The notes under the pieces are model-generated. The model saw only the letters and a list, made by a program, of their open reading frames with translations. It searched no databases and had not been told where the DNA came from. The position numbers were made by a program, and so were the translations under genes. A stretch of DNA of 32,799 bases from Ruminococcus sp. (lineage in GTDB: Bacteria; Bacillota; Clostridia; Oscillospirales; Ruminococcaceae). Below, one piece after another: positions 8,068 to 16,448 of this stretch (the first letter of the stretch is position 1; each line of letters starts with the position of its first letter). The stretch is from NCBI GenBank assembly GCA_017961625.1, contig JAGCWY010000031.1, positions 1 through 32,799 on the forward strand, read 5' to 3'.

Positions 8068-9522
8068 TTACCAGTTTATCATCCAGTTGTACATACCCTC
8101 GTACTGACGGGCAGAGCTGTTCCACGAGAAGTCCTGTCCCATTGCTCTCTGCACCATTTTATCCCACTGCTTGCGGTGGTTAAAGTATACATGTTTTGAG
8201 TAATTAATAACTGCAAGCATCTCGTCTCCGTTGAAGTTTGCAAAGGAGAAACCGTTTCCTGTACCATCGAACTCATTATAGGGCTGCACCGTGTCCTTAA
8301 GACCACCTGTCTCGCGAACTATGGGCAGAGTTCCGTATCTCAGAGCTATAAGCTGCGTAAGTCCACAAGGCTCGAACAACGAGGGCATAAGGATAGTATC
8401 CGCCGCTGCATATACCTTATGGGCTAGTTCGTCGTCGTAGAGGATATTAGCGGAAACTCTTTCTGGATACTTCCACTGATAGTGCCTAAACATATTCTCA
8501 TACCTCGGATCACCTGTACCGATGATGACGAACTGAGTGTTCTCATCGCATATACGCTCCATAGCGTAGTTTATGAGGTCAAGCCCCTTTTGATCAGTAA
8601 GGCGGGATATTATAGCCGTCATGTACTTGTTCTTGTCTACGGGCAGACCAAGCTGCTCCTGCAATTTCAGCTTATTCTCAACCTTCTTTGTCTTGAAGTT
8701 CTTTGCGTCGAACTTAACGAATATCTTTTCATCGTTTGCAGGGTCAAATACCTTGTAGTCTATGCCGTTGAGTATACCTCTCAGTGAAGCCGAGCGGGCA
8801 CGAAGAAGTCCGTCTAGCTGCTCACCATAAAAGGGATACTTTATCTCCTCGGAATAGGTCTCAGAGACCGTGGTTATATAATCCGCATATACAAGACCGC
8901 CCTTTAGCATATTCGCGTCCTTGTGGAACTCCAGCTTGTCCGAGGTGAACATATAGTCCGGCAGAGCTGTATTGAACTTGAAAGTATCTATATCCCACAC
9001 GCCCTGAAATTTCAGGTTATGGACAGTCATTATAGTCTTTGTTGCACTGAAAAACGGATTCGTAGCAAAGGTGGAGTGCAGAAAAACAGGTATCAGTGAT
9101 GCTTGCCAGTCATGGCAGTGTATGATATCAGGACGGAAGCCTATGACTGGAAGTATAGCAAGCACTGCCTTGCAGAAGAACGTGAAGCGTTCTATATCCC
9201 ATCTGAGGTCGGGAGAATAAGGAGTATCACACTTGAAATAATACTCATTGTCTACGAAATAGAACCTTATTCCTTTGTACTCATATTCCATTATGCCGAC
9301 ATGGACACCTTCACTCCTCATGCCATAGTCCATATAGAAATGGTGAACATACTTAAATTCATTCCTATACTTGTCAGGTATACAGGTATAATAAGGCATT
9401 ATTACTCTTACATCGTAGTTTTTCTTGTCGATATACTGCGGAAGAGCTCCGACTACGTCTGCCAAGCCGCCTGTCTTTATAAACGGAACGCACTCTGATG
9501 CGGCAAAAAGTATATTATTCAT
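8068..9522 (-). CDS. glgA: Glycogen synthase (ADP-glucose type)
   Basis: 484-residue GT5 family glycosyltransferase that extends alpha-1,4-glucan chains from ADP-glucose. The N-terminus carries the nucleotide-sugar binding motif KTGGLADVVGALP (Lys16), and the C-terminal Rossmann domain carries FEPCGLTQLIALRYGTLPIV (near residue 383) followed by RETGGLKDTV, both hallmarks of bacterial GlgA. Length fits the family. The start at 9522 (MNNILFAASE) is preceded 8 bases upstream by AAGGAG; the longer frame begins with an unlikely extension crossing that site. No other glycogen genes adjoin it. Its promoter and a leader hairpin lie at 9548-9606. Confidence 0.95.
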   Translation of the reverse strand: MNNILFAASECVPFIKTGGLADVVGALPQYIDKKNYDVRVIMPYYTCIPDKYRNEFKYVHHFYMDYGMRSEGVHVGIMEYEYKGIRFYFVDNEYYFKCDTPYSPDLRWDIERFTFFCKAVLAILPVIGFRPDIIHCHDWQASLIPVFLHSTFATNPFFSATKTIMTVHNLKFQGVWDIDTFKFNTALPDYMFTSDKLEFHKDANMLKGGLVYADYITTVSETYSEEIKYPFYGEQLDGLLRARSASLRGILNGIDYKVFDPANDEKIFVKFDAKNFKTKKVENKLKLQEQLGLPVDKNKYMTAIISRLTDQKGLDLINYAMERICDENTQFVIIGTGDPRYENMFRHYQWKYPERVSANILYDDELAHKVYAAADTILMPSLFEPCGLTQLIALRYGTLPIVRETGGLKDTVQPYNEFDGTGNGFSFANFNGDEMLAVINYSKHVYFNHRKQWDKMVQRAMGQDFSWNSSARQYEGMYNWMINW

Positions 9523-9547
9523 AGCATATCTCCTTATCCAAAAATTT

Positions 9548-9568
9548 GTTACAGCCCCCACCTGTAAC
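9548..9568 (-). promoter_or_regulatory. Hairpin in the glgA 5' leader
   Basis: GTTACAG, a 7-base loop, then CTGTAAC form a perfect 7-bp inverted repeat that begins about 3 bases after the predicted transcription start. It could be an operator or a 5' stabilising hairpin. Confidence 0.55.
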
Positions 9569-9577
9569 CTTATTTAT

Positions 9578-9606
9578 ATTATATACTATTTTTAACGATT
9601 AGTCAA
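9578..9606 (-). promoter_or_regulatory. Sigma-A promoter of glgA
   Basis: On the minus strand TTGACT (9601-9606) is followed after 17 bases by TATAAT (9578-9583). Five of six and six of six consensus matches. Confidence 0.85.
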
Positions 9607-9976
9607 TACAAAAGTATGAACAATGCATAATCAGAGTGAACTAAGCAAGCTTAACCACTCGCTACGTTTTGCTCGTATACTCGCTTACATTATCAAAACC
9701 GTTAATCGTACATCGCTTACGACACAATAATTATTCACTACGCATCACAAATTTTCTAACAGTTATTGGCCAAATCCAACAATAGTATATGCAGGAATTT
9801 ATACATTAAGCCGAATTAAAAAATACTTTTCAAAATTCAATGGTTTTAAATTAATCCCCAGCTCCTTGTAACTGATGCCGAGGGAGGCGCTCCATACTCA
9901 TGGTTTCGGCATAATTGCATTGTCAAGCATACATGAGCTGTCGTGTACGCCAGCCTCTACTACTCTCTACTTATTG

Positions 9977-10004
9977 AAAAAGGGACGGAAAAACCGTCCC
10001 TTTT
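9977..10004 (-). terminator. Intrinsic terminator of purL
   Basis: AAAAGGGACGG, loop of five, CCGTCCCTTTTT on the minus strand: a perfect stem with a T-tail, starting 5 bases beyond the purL stop. Confidence 0.92.
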
Positions 10005-10008
10005 GCAC

Positions 10009-13000
10009 TTAACTAAAGTATTTAACACCGCTCTCGAATATCTTCTGATCCTTTTCACCCTGAACGTTCTTGCAGATATAACTGCCCTTACGCTCGGAAT
10101 GTCCCATTTTGCCGAATACACGACCGTCGGGCGAAGTGATTCCCTCTATAGCCTCAATGGATGTATTGGGATTGTAGCGGATATCCATTGTAGGATTGCC
10201 GTCAAGGTCAACGTACTGAGTCGCTATCTGTCCGTTGTTGGCAAGCTGCTGTATGAGACTTGCCGGAGCTACGAAGCGTCCCTCGCCATGGGATATGGCA
10301 ACTGTGTGAATATCTCCCACCTCGCAGCCGTAGAGCCATGGGCTCTTGTTGGATGCGATACGTGTATTGACCATCATTGACTGGTGGCGGTTTATGGTAT
10401 TGAAAGTAAGTGTGGGAGCGTCGTCCGCCATGTCAATTATCTCGCCATATGGAACAAGTCCCAGCTTGATAAGAGCCTGGAAACCGTTGCAGATACCTAG
10501 CATAAGTCCGTCACGATTCTTGAGAAGGTCGTGAACCGCATCTTTGATCTTTGGATTACGGAAGAATGCAGTGATGAACTTTCCGCTTCCCTCGGGCTCG
10601 TCGCCGCCGCTAAAGCCGCCTGGTATCATGATTATCTCAGAGCGTCTCACAGCGTTCTCGAAGTACCTTACGCTCTCCTCGATGTCCCCTGCAGAGAGGT
10701 TACGGATAACCACTACCTCAGGCTTTGCTCCTGCCTTCTCAAAGGCTCTTGCGGTGTCATACTCGCAGTTGGTACCAGGGAATACAGGAATAAGAACTCT
10801 CGGCTTCGCTATCTTTGTGGAAGCTGCAAGCTGTATCCTGTTAGATGATGAATAAGTCTGGGGCGTTGCATCCGTGGTCTTTATCCTGCAAGGGAACACG
10901 GGCTCCAGCTTGCCCTCCCATATCCTCTGTAGATTTTCAAGACTTACTGTATAGTCCATGCAGAGTATCTTATAGTCGGAGATAGTCTTTCCGATAACGT
11001 TCTCGCCGCTCTTTGCGTCGCCTCTGAGCTCGATAATGAAGGCTCCGTAGTGAGGCTTGAAAAGCTCCTTTCCGCTGAGGCGTGAGGTAAACTCGAAACC
11101 TATCTTGTTACCAAAGCACATTTTAGCAATACCCTCTGCAAATCCGCCGTAGCCGTTTGTCCATATAGCATTTGCGCGGTCGTCCGCTATTATCTGCTCC
11201 ACCTTGTCAAAACAAGCCTTTATGCTATCAAATATGGGAAGTCCGTTCGCATCATACTCCGGAACTATTGATATTACTGTATTTCCTGCGCCCTTGAACT
11301 CAGTGGACACTACCTTGTCGGCAGTTGAAGTGGACACTGCGAAGGAAACAAGAGTAGGAGGAACGTCTATCTTCTCAAAGGTACCGGACATTGAGTCCTT
11401 GCCGCCGATTGCTCCACAGTTCAGCTCCAGCTGAGCCCTGAAAGCACCAAGAAGAGCTGCCATAGGCTTGCCCCAGCGCTTGGGATCGTTCTGCGTTCTC
11501 TCGAAGTACTCCTGGAAGGTGAGCCAGCACTTCTTATAGGAGCCGCCAGCTGCAACTACCTTTGCGATAGACTCGATAACTGCCAGCATCGCACCGTGGT
11601 AAGGAGACTTCTCCGATATATCCGGGTTGTAGCCCCAGCCCATGAGAGAGCAAGTGTTTGTCTCACCTGTAAGCACCGGTATCTTTGCAGCCATAGCCTG
11701 TGAGGGAGACATCTGATATACACCGCCGAAGGGCATGAGTACAGTTCCTGCGCCGATAGTTGAGTCAAATTTCTCAATAAGTCCCTTCTGTGAGCAAATA
11801 TTGAGGTTTGACATGAGCTGTGCCCATGAATCCTGACTGTCTGCCACACCGTCCTCGTCAAGCAGGACAGGAGCCTCTACCTCTATGTCTGTATACTTGG
11901 GAGCACCGTTGGAGTTCAAGAACTCACGAGACAGGTCAACGATAGTATTACCGTTCCATACCATTTTAAGTCTTGGCTCGTCAACAACGTCCGCAACGAG
12001 GGTTGCCTCAAGGTTCTCCTTTGAAGCCTCTTCCATGAATCTTTCCTTGTCCTCTGGAGCAATCACTACAGCCATTCTCTCCTGAGATTCCGATATAGCT
12101 ATCTCTGTACCATCAAGGCCGTCATACTTCTTAGGTACTGCGTTGAGATTAATGACAAGTCCGTCTGTGAGCTCGCCGATAGCAACTGATACGCCGCCTG
12201 CGCCGAAGTCGTTGCAGCGCTTTATCATCTTTGTTACCTCTGGATTGCGGAACAGTCTCTGAAGCTTTCTCTCCTCAGGAGGATTTCCCTTCTGCACCTC
12301 TGCGCCGCAGTGTTCGAGGGATTCAAGTGTATGTGACTTTGAGGAGCCTGTAGCTCCACCGCAACCATCGCGTCCTGTCTTGCCGCCCAGGAGTATAACG
12401 ATATCTCCTGCCTCAGGGCGTTCCCGGCGAATATTCTCAGCAGGAGCAGCACCAAGAACTGCACCTATTTCCATACGCTTTGCAACGTAGCCTGGATGGT
12501 ATACCTCTGCAACATGACCTGTTGCAAGGCCTATCTGGTTTCCATATGAGCTGTAGCCGTTTGCAGCTCCGAGGGTTATCTTTCTCTGCGGGAGCTTGCC
12601 TGCAATAGTATCCTCAACGGGAACAAGGGGATTAGCCGCACCTGTCACACGCATAGCCTGATATACGTAGGAACGTCCCGAGAGTGGGTCTCTGATAGCA
12701 CCACCGAGACAAGTAGCCGCACCGCCGAATGGCTCTATCTCTGTGGGGTGGTTGTGGGTCTCGTTCTTGAACATGAGGATCCAGTCCTCCTGCTGTCCGT
12801 CGATGTCCACCTTTATCTTGACTGAACAAGCGTTTATCTCCTCGCTCTCGTCGAGGTCGGGGAGCTTTCCGTCAGCTTTGAGCTTCCTTGCAGCAAGTGT
12901 AGCAAGATCCATAAGGGTCATGGGCTTGTCCGTTCTGCCCAGCTCCTTGCGGACATCCACATACATATCGTAAGTGTCCTTTATGTATGGAGTATCTATC

Positions 13001-13713
13001 TTTACGTTTTCTACATTGGTGAGGAATGTGGTATGACGGCAGTGGTCAGACCAATAGGTATCTATCATGCGTATTTCTGTGATAGTGGGATTGCGCTTCT
13101 CCTCATTGCGGAAATAGTCCTGACAGAACTTTATATCGTCATAGTCCATTGCAAGACCGAACTTGTCAACAAATGCGTGAAGTCCGAAGGCGTTGAGGTT
13201 GATAAAGCCCTCCAGCTCCTCAACAGTTGTGGGGATATCATAATTCGTATCAAGAGTCTTTACCGTCTCCAGCGAAGCCTCGCGGCTCTCGACAGGGTTG
13301 ATGATATATGACTTAAGCCTAGAGAAATCTGCGTCAGTGATGATGCCGGAAATAATGTAAACACGGGCATTTCTTACGCGACAACGCTCTCCCTGACGGA
13401 GTATCTGTATACACTGCTCGCAACTATCGGCTCTCTGGTCGAACTGTCCGGGAAGGTACTCCACGGCAAACACTCTGTCTGTCTCACTCACCTGTGGGAG
13501 CTCGTCGTAAACAACATCAACAGCAGGCTCAGAGAATACGGTATTCACCGCAGCCTTGAAATCCTCCTCGCTGAGCTTGTCAGCATCGTACCTGTTAAGG
13601 ATACGGACGCCTGAAATATTCAGTCTGAGAGCAGTTTTTATATCGCTGAGAACAGACTGAGCCTCTACTGCGAATTCAGGCTTCTTTTCAACGTAAATTC
13701 TGAATACGGACAT
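10009..13713 (-). CDS. purL: Phosphoribosylformylglycinamidine synthase, single chain
   Basis: 1234-residue FGAM synthase: converts FGAR, ATP and glutamine into FGAM in de novo purine synthesis. One chain carries both the ATP-dependent synthase and the glutaminase. Synthase motifs: SDHCRHTTF (near residue 220), FKNETHNHPTEIEPFGGA (near 320), and GGKTGRDGCGGATGSS (near 440). The C-terminal class I glutamine amidotransferase has PVFPGTNCEYDTA, the catalytic cysteine in LGICNGFQ (near 1074) and the His/Glu pair in ISHGEGRF (near 1141). The length and motif wording suit the clade II form found in Clostridia and Streptococcus. AAAGGAG lies 9 bases before the ATG. No other pur gene is adjacent; a palindromic repeat separates it from mtaB upstream. 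Confidence 0.97.
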   Translation of the reverse strand: MSVFRIYVEKKPEFAVEAQSVLSDIKTALRLNISGVRILNRYDADKLSEEDFKAAVNTVFSEPAVDVVYDELPQVSETDRVFAVEYLPGQFDQRADSCEQCIQILRQGERCRVRNARVYIISGIITDADFSRLKSYIINPVESREASLETVKTLDTNYDIPTTVEELEGFINLNAFGLHAFVDKFGLAMDYDDIKFCQDYFRNEEKRNPTITEIRMIDTYWSDHCRHTTFLTNVENVKIDTPYIKDTYDMYVDVRKELGRTDKPMTLMDLATLAARKLKADGKLPDLDESEEINACSVKIKVDIDGQQEDWILMFKNETHNHPTEIEPFGGAATCLGGAIRDPLSGRSYVYQAMRVTGAANPLVPVEDTIAGKLPQRKITLGAANGYSSYGNQIGLATGHVAEVYHPGYVAKRMEIGAVLGAAPAENIRRERPEAGDIVILLGGKTGRDGCGGATGSSKSHTLESLEHCGAEVQKGNPPEERKLQRLFRNPEVTKMIKRCNDFGAGGVSVAIGELTDGLVINLNAVPKKYDGLDGTEIAISESQERMAVVIAPEDKERFMEEASKENLEATLVADVVDEPRLKMVWNGNTIVDLSREFLNSNGAPKYTDIEVEAPVLLDEDGVADSQDSWAQLMSNLNICSQKGLIEKFDSTIGAGTVLMPFGGVYQMSPSQAMAAKIPVLTGETNTCSLMGWGYNPDISEKSPYHGAMLAVIESIAKVVAAGGSYKKCWLTFQEYFERTQNDPKRWGKPMAALLGAFRAQLELNCGAIGGKDSMSGTFEKIDVPPTLVSFAVSTSTADKVVSTEFKGAGNTVISIVPEYDANGLPIFDSIKACFDKVEQIIADDRANAIWTNGYGGFAEGIAKMCFGNKIGFEFTSRLSGKELFKPHYGAFIIELRGDAKSGENVIGKTISDYKILCMDYTVSLENLQRIWEGKLEPVFPCRIKTTDATPQTYSSSNRIQLAASTKIAKPRVLIPVFPGTNCEYDTARAFEKAGAKPEVVVIRNLSAGDIEESVRYFENAVRRSEIIMIPGGFSGGDEPEGSGKFITAFFRNPKIKDAVHDLLKNRDGLMLGICNGFQALIKLGLVPYGEIIDMADDAPTLTFNTINRHQSMMVNTRIASNKSPWLYGCEVGDIHTVAISHGEGRFVAPASLIQQLANNGQIATQYVDLDGNPTMDIRYNPNTSIEAIEGITSPDGRVFGKMGHSERKGSYICKNVQGEKDQKIFESGVKYFS

Positions 13714-13732
13714 AATTCAGTCTCCTTTCAAA

Positions 13733-13866
13733 CAATTCATAGTTCATAATGCATAATGCGTAATTAATGTATCGGCTTCGCCAATAAAATTAAGAAGCAA
13801 AATTCTTTATATCCGTCGCCGTAAGGCGACACCATAATTACGAATTACGAATTATGAATCATGCAT
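13733..13866. repeat. Palindromic MITE-like intergenic element
   Basis: The ends are imperfect inverted repeats: TTCATAATGCATAATGCGTAA on the left against the complement of TTACGAATTATGAATCATGCA on the right. Inside is a perfect hairpin GTCGCC-GTAA-GGCGAC (13818-13833). The element fills the whole mtaB-purL gap and encodes nothing visible. It resembles small non-autonomous palindromic elements; an RNA processing or terminator role is possible. Confidence 0.65.
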
Positions 13867-15177
13867 TTAATTGTCAGCGACTGTGCTGCCAAAGCAACAG
13901 TCCTGACCATACCCTTCTATTATAACACTTCTTATCTGATTACGCAAACTTTTTTCGGGATTTTTCCGTGAAATCTTTACTAATGTATAATCAGGTGCAT
14001 ATCCGTGATGAAATTCTGTAGAATTTTCACGCTCGAAGAGCACCGGCACCGTTTTCCCTACCATATACCTTAGATAACGCTCACGGTCCCTCTCAGCAGC
14101 AACTGTCATTTCCTGCCAGCGCTCGGACTTGATATTCTCCGGCACCTGTCCTGGCATTTGAGCTGCCTTGGTACCGTTTCTCCGTGAATACCTGAATACG
14201 TGTACTCTTGAAAAGCCTATCTTCTTAACGAAATCCACGGACTCCCTATGGTCCTCATCGGTCTCCTGAGGAAAGCCTACCATTACGTCCGTAGTGAAGG
14301 AACATTCCGGGAATATACCTCGTATATGCTCTGTGATGGCAAGATACTCCGCGGCGGTATATTTCCTGTTCATAGCTTTTAGAGTCTTTTCGCAGCCGCT
14401 TTGCAGCGACAGATGAAACTGGGGACAGAACTCTGGCAGTTCTCTAAGTCTCCTGAGCAGCTCTCCCGACATAAGCTCCGGCTCAAGCGAGCCGAGGCGG
14501 ACACGTTCTATACCCTTGGTGTGTGCGCACATCTCCACAGCGTCGGAAAGGTCTCTGTCCCATTCCCTTCCGTAGAACGCAAGATTTATGCCGGAGAGGA
14601 CTATCTCCTTCACTCCTCCGGCTGCTATGGCTCTTGCCTCCTCATAAAGCAGCGAGAGGGGCTTCGAGCGGCAACGTCCCCTTGCAAAGGGTATCATGCA
14701 GTATGAGCAGAACTGGTCGCATCCATCCTGTATCTTCACAAAGGCACGGGTATTGCTGTCGAACTGCGTACATTTCAGGGGCTCGAACCTGTCGCCGGAG
14801 CTATACTCCCTGATATCTACAATGCGCCTGCGCTCTGAGAAACATTCCGTCACCAGCCTGACTATAGCGGAACGGTCTTTGGTTCCCACTATGATATCTG
14901 CCTCGCCGAGCTTTTCAGCCTCCTCACGGTTAGCCTGAGGATAGCAGCCGGTGAGGGCTATAACAGCCTCAGGCAGGGCTGAACGCAGCTTTCTCAGAGC
15001 CGTCAGTGTACGGCTGTCTCCCGAAGCAGTGACGGTACATGAATTGATAACGACTGCGTCTGCAGAGGCAGCCTTGTCAGTTATCTCAAAATCAGCCTCC
15101 CGGAACATTGATTTCATGCACTCGGTCTCATAGTAATTGACCTTGCAGCCGAAGGTCACAAAACATATCTTATACAT
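13867..15177 (-). CDS. mtaB: tRNA t6A37 methylthiotransferase MtaB
   Basis: 436-residue radical SAM methylthiotransferase that adds a methylthio group to t6A37 of ANN-decoding tRNAs. The UPF0004 domain has cysteines 11 (FGCKVN), 47 (NSCTV) and 78 (TGCYPQ) for the auxiliary iron-sulphur cluster; the radical SAM motif is Cys153-x3-Cys157-x2-Cys160 (CDQFCSYC). A TRAM-like RNA-binding tail follows from about residue 375. FGCKVNYYET and ARGRCRS favour the MtaB subgroup over MiaB or RimO. An AAAGGGTG site precedes the ATG. Possibly upstream member of a transcript with purL. Confidence 0.93.
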   Translation of the reverse strand: MYKICFVTFGCKVNYYETECMKSMFREADFEITDKAASADAVVINSCTVTASGDSRTLTALRKLRSALPEAVIALTGCYPQANREEAEKLGEADIIVGTKDRSAIVRLVTECFSERRRIVDIREYSSGDRFEPLKCTQFDSNTRAFVKIQDGCDQFCSYCMIPFARGRCRSKPLSLLYEEARAIAAGGVKEIVLSGINLAFYGREWDRDLSDAVEMCAHTKGIERVRLGSLEPELMSGELLRRLRELPEFCPQFHLSLQSGCEKTLKAMNRKYTAAEYLAITEHIRGIFPECSFTTDVMVGFPQETDEDHRESVDFVKKIGFSRVHVFRYSRRNGTKAAQMPGQVPENIKSERWQEMTVAAERDRERYLRYMVGKTVPVLFERENSTEFHHGYAPDYTLVKISRKNPEKSLRNQIRSVIIEGYGQDCCFGSTVADN

Positions 15178-15330
15178 AAAACACCCTTTATTTTAATAGA
15201 TAATACATATAACGCTATATGAAATATGCACAATTTTCAATTTACATTTTTATGCACTATCGCTATGAATAAAAAAGTTCTTTACCACTTCAATCAATTA
15301 TGCGAATTTGACGAAAATTTGGCAAATCCA

Positions 15331-15359
15331 TTGACACAGCAGATTTTACGTGCTATTAT
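15331..15359 (+). promoter_or_regulatory. Sigma-A promoter of the HPr-like gene
   Basis: TTGACA (15331-15336) and TATTAT (15354-15359) are 17 bases apart. The leader would be about 75 bases long. Confidence 0.85.
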
Positions 15360-15439
15360 ATATGTGCGGTCAGGGAAACCGCAGAAAAAGAAATAAACAA
15401 GAAAAAACAAACAGACATCTGAAAACAGGAGGTAAAGTT

Positions 15440-15670
15440 ATGACTAAAACAACTGTTAATCTTCAGGCAATCAATGACGTAAAGGATTTCGTCAATATCG
15501 TTATGAAGTATGACTTCGATATCGACCTCGTTTCCGGCAGATATGCGGTAGACGCAAAGTCTATCATGGGTATTTTCAGCCTCGACCTCTCCAAGCCCAT
15601 AGAGCTTGATGCACACACAGATGATGCTGATAAATTCCTCAAGGAGATCGACCGTTTCATTGTGAAGTAA
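15440..15670 (+). CDS. HPr-family protein without the active-site histidine
   Basis: 76 residues with an HPr fold signature: KYDFDIDL followed by VDAKSIMGIFSLDL aligns with HPr KYDADVNL and VNLKSIMGVMSL. The regulatory serine (Ser46 of HPr) is kept in KSIMG. The segment where HPr carries the phosphoryl-accepting His15 (GIHARPA) is replaced by INDVKDF, so it cannot act as a PTS phosphocarrier in the usual way. That is the situation of Crh, a regulatory paralogue in Bacillus; similar His-less proteins are common in Clostridia. A regulatory role is inferred. The ATG at 15440 has AGGAGG 8 bases upstream; the longer frame starting at 15350 would overlap the promoter. Confidence 0.85.
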   Translation: MTKTTVNLQAINDVKDFVNIVMKYDFDIDLVSGRYAVDAKSIMGIFSLDLSKPIELDAHTDDADKFLKEIDRFIVK

Positions 15671-15683
15671 ATAAAACCATAAC

Positions 15684-15725
15684 AAAAGGGATATGTTCCG
15701 AAAGGAATGTATCCCTTTTTATTTT
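15684..15725. terminator. Bidirectional terminator between convergent genes
   Basis: AAAAGGGATATGTTCC-GAAA-GGAATGTATCCCTTTTT: a 16-bp stem with two wobble pairs, a GAAA loop, and T-runs in both directions. It serves the HPr-like gene and the convergent lipoprotein gene ending at 15732. Confidence 0.93.
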
Positions 15726-15731
15726 TATAGT

Positions 15732-16430
15732 TCAGGATAATTTAATATCCTCATGAATGGTATTTCCATTACTTGCGTCGATATATACATCACTTACCCT
15801 GCTGTTTGAAACAGGTACTATCCACACGAGAGTGGGACCGGTATATATCGTGAGCTTTGGAACCGTTTCCTTTGTCACCTTGTATTTATCAGATGCACAT
15901 TTCAAAGCCGCCTCGGCGCTTACCCTCGGCTTTGTGTCGAAGCCCCACATATCGGTGTAGGTGCTGTTTATCACAACTGGCAGGCTGCGATAACTCTCGT
16001 CCACGGTAAGCTCAATAAAGCTGCCAGTAACCTGCAACCCGCCGTAATACTGATCGAACCTGTAATCTGTCATATCGCCGTATTCGATAGTTCCAGCGAA
16101 CTTCAATTCACTGTAAACATCACCGAAGCCCATTTCCTGCGAATACGAAGCGATAAGATCGAGAGCCTCCTGCTCGTTCGTCACAGGAGAGGCTCCGAGA
16201 ACTCCCTGTATTATCCTAACAATACTATCGTCGCCTTCGTCGCGCTTTACAAACGCCATATCCTCTCCCTTGAGAGGTGTTACCTCCTCAACAGAGCGCT
16301 GCTCCACCGACCAGTCTGTCGGCCTTTCAGGAATAGTCTTCTTTTTGCTGCTCTTTTTATTATTTGCGCAGCCGCAGGTCAAAAGCACCGCGGCAGCTGT
16401 CAAAACCGCAGCAACAGCTCGTTTATTCAT
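15732..16430 (-). CDS. Lipoprotein with FTP/PepSY propeptide-like domains
   Basis: 232 residues. A lipoprotein signal peptide with a cysteine in LLTCGC (residues 16-21) is followed by a basic stretch. Residues about 85-150 (FAGTIEYGDMTDYRFDQYY, GGLQVTGSFIELTVDE) resemble the FTP domain of thermolysin-type propeptides; residues about 165-232 (VSAEAALKCASDKYKV ... VWIVPVSNSRVSDVYIDASNG) resemble PepSY. In proteases these domains act as chaperone and inhibitor, but no peptidase domain is present here. It follows another lipoprotein gene by 18 bases and is probably cotranscribed. GGAGG lies 7 bases before the ATG. Confidence 0.75.
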   Translation of the reverse strand: MNKRAVAAVLTAAAVLLTCGCANNKKSSKKKTIPERPTDWSVEQRSVEEVTPLKGEDMAFVKRDEGDDSIVRIIQGVLGASPVTNEQEALDLIASYSQEMGFGDVYSELKFAGTIEYGDMTDYRFDQYYGGLQVTGSFIELTVDESYRSLPVVINSTYTDMWGFDTKPRVSAEAALKCASDKYKVTKETVPKLTIYTGPTLVWIVPVSNSRVSDVYIDASNGNTIHEDIKLS

Positions 16431-16448
16431 AGCATTACCTCCGCCGTA

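Larger units (their letters stand above)
9523..10008. other. 486-base gene-free region between purL and glgA
   Basis: Holds the glgA leader and promoter (9548-9606), repeat-like remnants (about 9612-9745, with ATGCATAATC...GTGAA inverted against TTCACTACGCATCAC), a unit containing CTACTACTCTCTACTTA near 9956-9972, and the purL terminator (9977-10004). I see no coding sequence with a ribosome binding site on either strand. Confidence 0.6.
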
